From the NCBI RefSeq assembly GCF_025447595.1, contig NZ_JAOEJU010000010.1, forward strand, positions 124,001 to 188,000: a DNA stretch of 64,000 nucleotides, written 5' to 3'. Below the pieces are notes generated by a model. The model saw nothing but the letters and a program-made list of their open reading frames with translations, was not told the origin of the DNA and made no database searches. Below, piece by piece: positions 62,576-64,000 of the stretch (within the stretch, counting starts at the first letter, position 1; each line of letters begins with the position of its first letter). The position numbers were made by a program, and so were the translations under genes. Source of the stretch: Pseudomonas koreensis (GTDB taxonomy: Bacteria; Pseudomonadota; Gammaproteobacteria; Pseudomonadales; Pseudomonadaceae).

Positions 62576-62665
62576 TTGGCGTAATTCGTGGGCTGATTGG
62601 CGTATGCGCCAAAACCTACGCGCCTACAGTGAAGCCGTCTACCCCCCTTTTCACGGAGAAGAACC

Positions 62666-63352
62666 ATGGCGTTGCAGATCGGTTTTCTGTTGTTTCCCCA
62701 AGTGCAGCAACTCGACCTGACCGGCCCATACGACGTGCTGGCCTCGTTGCCGGACGTGCAGGTGCACCTGATCTGGAAGGATCTGGTGCCAGTCACCGCC
62801 AGCACCGGGCTGGTGCTGAAACCCACCACCACGTTCGAGGACTGTCCGGATCTGGATGTGATCTGCGTACCCGGCGGCGCCGGGGTCGGGCCGTTGATGG
62901 AGGATGAGCAGACGTTGGCGTTCATCAAGTCGCAAGCGGCGCAGGCGCGTTACGTGACGTCGGTGTGCACCGGTTCGCTGGTGCTCGGCGCGGCGGGTCT
63001 GTTGCAGGGCAAACGGGCGACCACGCACTGGGCGTATCACGATCTGCTACCGACACTGGGCGCGATTGCGGTGAAGGATCGGGTGGTGCGTGACGGCAAT
63101 CTGTTTACCGGGGGCGGCATCACGGCCGGGATCGATTTTGCACTGACGCTGGCGCAGGAACTGGTCGGTGCCGACACGGCGCAACTGGTGCAGTTGCAAC
63201 TGGAATATGCGCCGGCGCCGCCGTTTGATTCGGGCAGTCCGGAGACGGCGCCGCGTGCGGTTGTCGATGAGGCACGCAAACGTGCGGCGCCATCGCTGAA
63301 GTTGCGCACTGAAATCACCGAGCGGGCTGCGGCAAAGCTCAACCTGCGCTGA
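62666..63352 (+). CDS. inhA: Isonitrile hydratase InhA (DJ-1/PfpI family)
   Basis: This 228-aa DJ-1/PfpI protein has the length of the P. putida isonitrile hydratase InhA. The presumed catalytic cysteine falls at residue 101 (VTSVCTGSL), the position reported for InhA. The enzyme hydrates isonitriles to N-substituted formamides. The N-terminus MALQIGFLLFPQVQQLDLTG is typical, and GGAGVG and GGGITAGIDFAL are family segments. GGAGAA lies just before the ATG. The adjacent divergent GlxA-type regulator is the likely controller. Other DJ-1 activities cannot be excluded from sequence alone. Confidence 0.85.
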   Translation: MALQIGFLLFPQVQQLDLTGPYDVLASLPDVQVHLIWKDLVPVTASTGLVLKPTTTFEDCPDLDVICVPGGAGVGPLMEDEQTLAFIKSQAAQARYVTSVCTGSLVLGAAGLLQGKRATTHWAYHDLLPTLGAIAVKDRVVRDGNLFTGGGITAGIDFALTLAQELVGADTAQLVQLQLEYAPAPPFDSGSPETAPRAVVDEARKRAAPSLKLRTEITERAAAKLNLR

Positions 63353-63372
63353 CATTTCAGCCTTATACAAAT

Positions 63373-63468
63373 CCCTGTGGGAGCGAGCTTGCTCGCGATG
63401 AGGGTGCGTCAGTTGACCTTTGTGCCGCTGACCCGCCGCCATCGCGAGCAAGCTCGCTCCCACAGGGG
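63373..63468. repeat. Inverted pair of Pseudomonas REP elements
   Basis: CCCTGTGGGAGCGAGCTTGC and its near-perfect inverse end at 63400 and 63468, separated by about 40 bases. This is the best-conserved REP doublet of the three in the window and follows the inhA stop. Confidence 0.9.
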
Positions 63469-63595
63469 TTACTTGCCCTCCCTCACTTCTCATACTGGGA
63501 TTGGCGCTGTCCCTGATTTCCCGTACACCTTCACTTGTCCCCTCGCCATCACCCGTGTAGAAAGCCTGTCCACAAATCGTGCACAAGGACTTTCC

Positions 63596-64000
63596 ATGAC
63601 AGTTCTGCCATGGCTCTATCTCGGGCTTCTCAGCCTTGGTTACGGATTGGCGCTGAGCTTTGGCCAGCTCGGCTGGCTGGCGCTGATCTCCATTGCACTC
63701 CTGGTTTTCGCCGGTTACGCCGTGCGCCAGCAAACCGTGCCGGTCGGGCGTTTTCTCGGTCATGGCCTGTTTATCGTGCTGGCGGTGGCGCTGGCCATGC
63801 ACTGGCTGCCGGGCTTCTACAACGGCCGGGCCATCGAGCCGCAGCGTTTCACCGACAACGCCGTGCCGTTCTCGATGTACCTGAATCTCGACAAACCGTT
63901 GATTGGTTTCTGGCTGCTACTGGTCTGCCCATGGATCGTCGCGCGACGCTCATTGCGCCTGACGGTGTACGCCACCGCACTGGCACTGACGTTAAGCGTA
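63596..64000 (+). CDS. CPBP-family intramembrane protease-like protein (partial, runs off window)
   Basis: The first 135 codons of a multi-span membrane protein are present, starting at the ATG at 63596 with AAGGA upstream. At least four hydrophobic segments are seen (about residues 3-20, 24-40, 55-70 and 103-118). The N-terminal WLYLGLLSLGYGLAL and the WIVARRSLRL loop resemble a Pseudomonas CPBP (CAAX protease/bacteriocin-processing) family protein I recall. The diagnostic Glu-Glu and His motifs would lie beyond the window, so the assignment rests on the N-terminus only. Confidence 0.6.
   Translation, partial: MTVLPWLYLGLLSLGYGLALSFGQLGWLALISIALLVFAGYAVRQQTVPVGRFLGHGLFIVLAVALAMHWLPGFYNGRAIEPQRFTDNAVPFSMYLNLDKPLIGFWLLLVCPWIVARRSLRLTVYATALALTLSV

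Overview
The window comes from a fluorescent Pseudomonas, most likely of the P. fluorescens group. The evidence is a complete pyoverdine (yellow-green siderophore) locus in the order pvdA-fpvI-pvdRT-opmQ-pvdP-pvdMNO-pvdE-NRPS-fpvA-NRPS genes-pvdG, together with Pseudomonas-type REP palindromes and GC-rich coding. From memory, the gene order resembles that of P. aeruginosa PAO1 (PA2386-PA2400). Differences are that no fpvR or pvdF is present, the terminal NRPS module is a separate gene next to pvdE, and the aspartate module is split between two proteins. No tRNA, rRNA, CRISPR array or insertion sequence was found.

Layout. 1-1505: 3'-truncated Mg2+ P-type ATPase (mgtA, minus). 2095-4028: pvdA (ornithine hydroxylase) and fpvI (ECF sigma factor), both minus. 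4349-8897: the pvdRT-opmQ efflux operon. 8957-10567: pvdP (minus). 10766-14368: pvdMNO. 14511-20478: pvdE and a stand-alone C-A-T-TE synthetase. 20641-23121: fpvA receptor (minus). 23462-52559: three overlapping minus-strand NRPS genes of 1075, 4514 and 4109 aa. 52795-53529: type II thioesterase pvdG (minus). 53663-54796: a divergent SCP2-JmjC/cupin protein. 54803-64000: MFS transporter, 2-methylisoborneol-type terpene synthase, SDR, GH15 hydrolase, small hypothetical protein, alpha/beta hydrolase, GlxA-type regulator, isonitrile hydratase and a partial CPBP-type membrane protein.

How it works together. PvdA makes N5-hydroxyornithine. The chromophore peptide from PvdL (not in the window) would be extended by PvdI (C-A-T-E, C-A-T-E, C-A-T), then PvdJ (C-A-T, C-A-T-E, C-A-T, C-hydroxylase), then the 1075-aa protein (interface-A-T), and released by the C-A-T-TE protein. 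Specificity residues read by eye suggest D-Ser, D-(basic or acyl-hydroxyornithine), Ala/Gly, Gly, D-Thr, Ala/Gly, beta-hydroxy-Asp and a basic or hydroxyornithine last residue. PvdE exports the precursor; PvdP, PvdM, PvdN and PvdO mature it in the periplasm; PvdRT-OpmQ secretes or recycles it; FpvA takes it up and signals to FpvI.

Regulation can be read directly. Exact iron-starvation boxes (TAAAT-N16-CGT), recognised by the sigma factor PvdS, precede pvdA, pvdR, pvdP, pvdM, pvdE and the SCP2-JmjC gene. Weaker CTAAT-N16/17-CGT variants precede pvdI and pvdG. fpvI and fpvA lack such a box and have AT-rich Fur-like sites instead.
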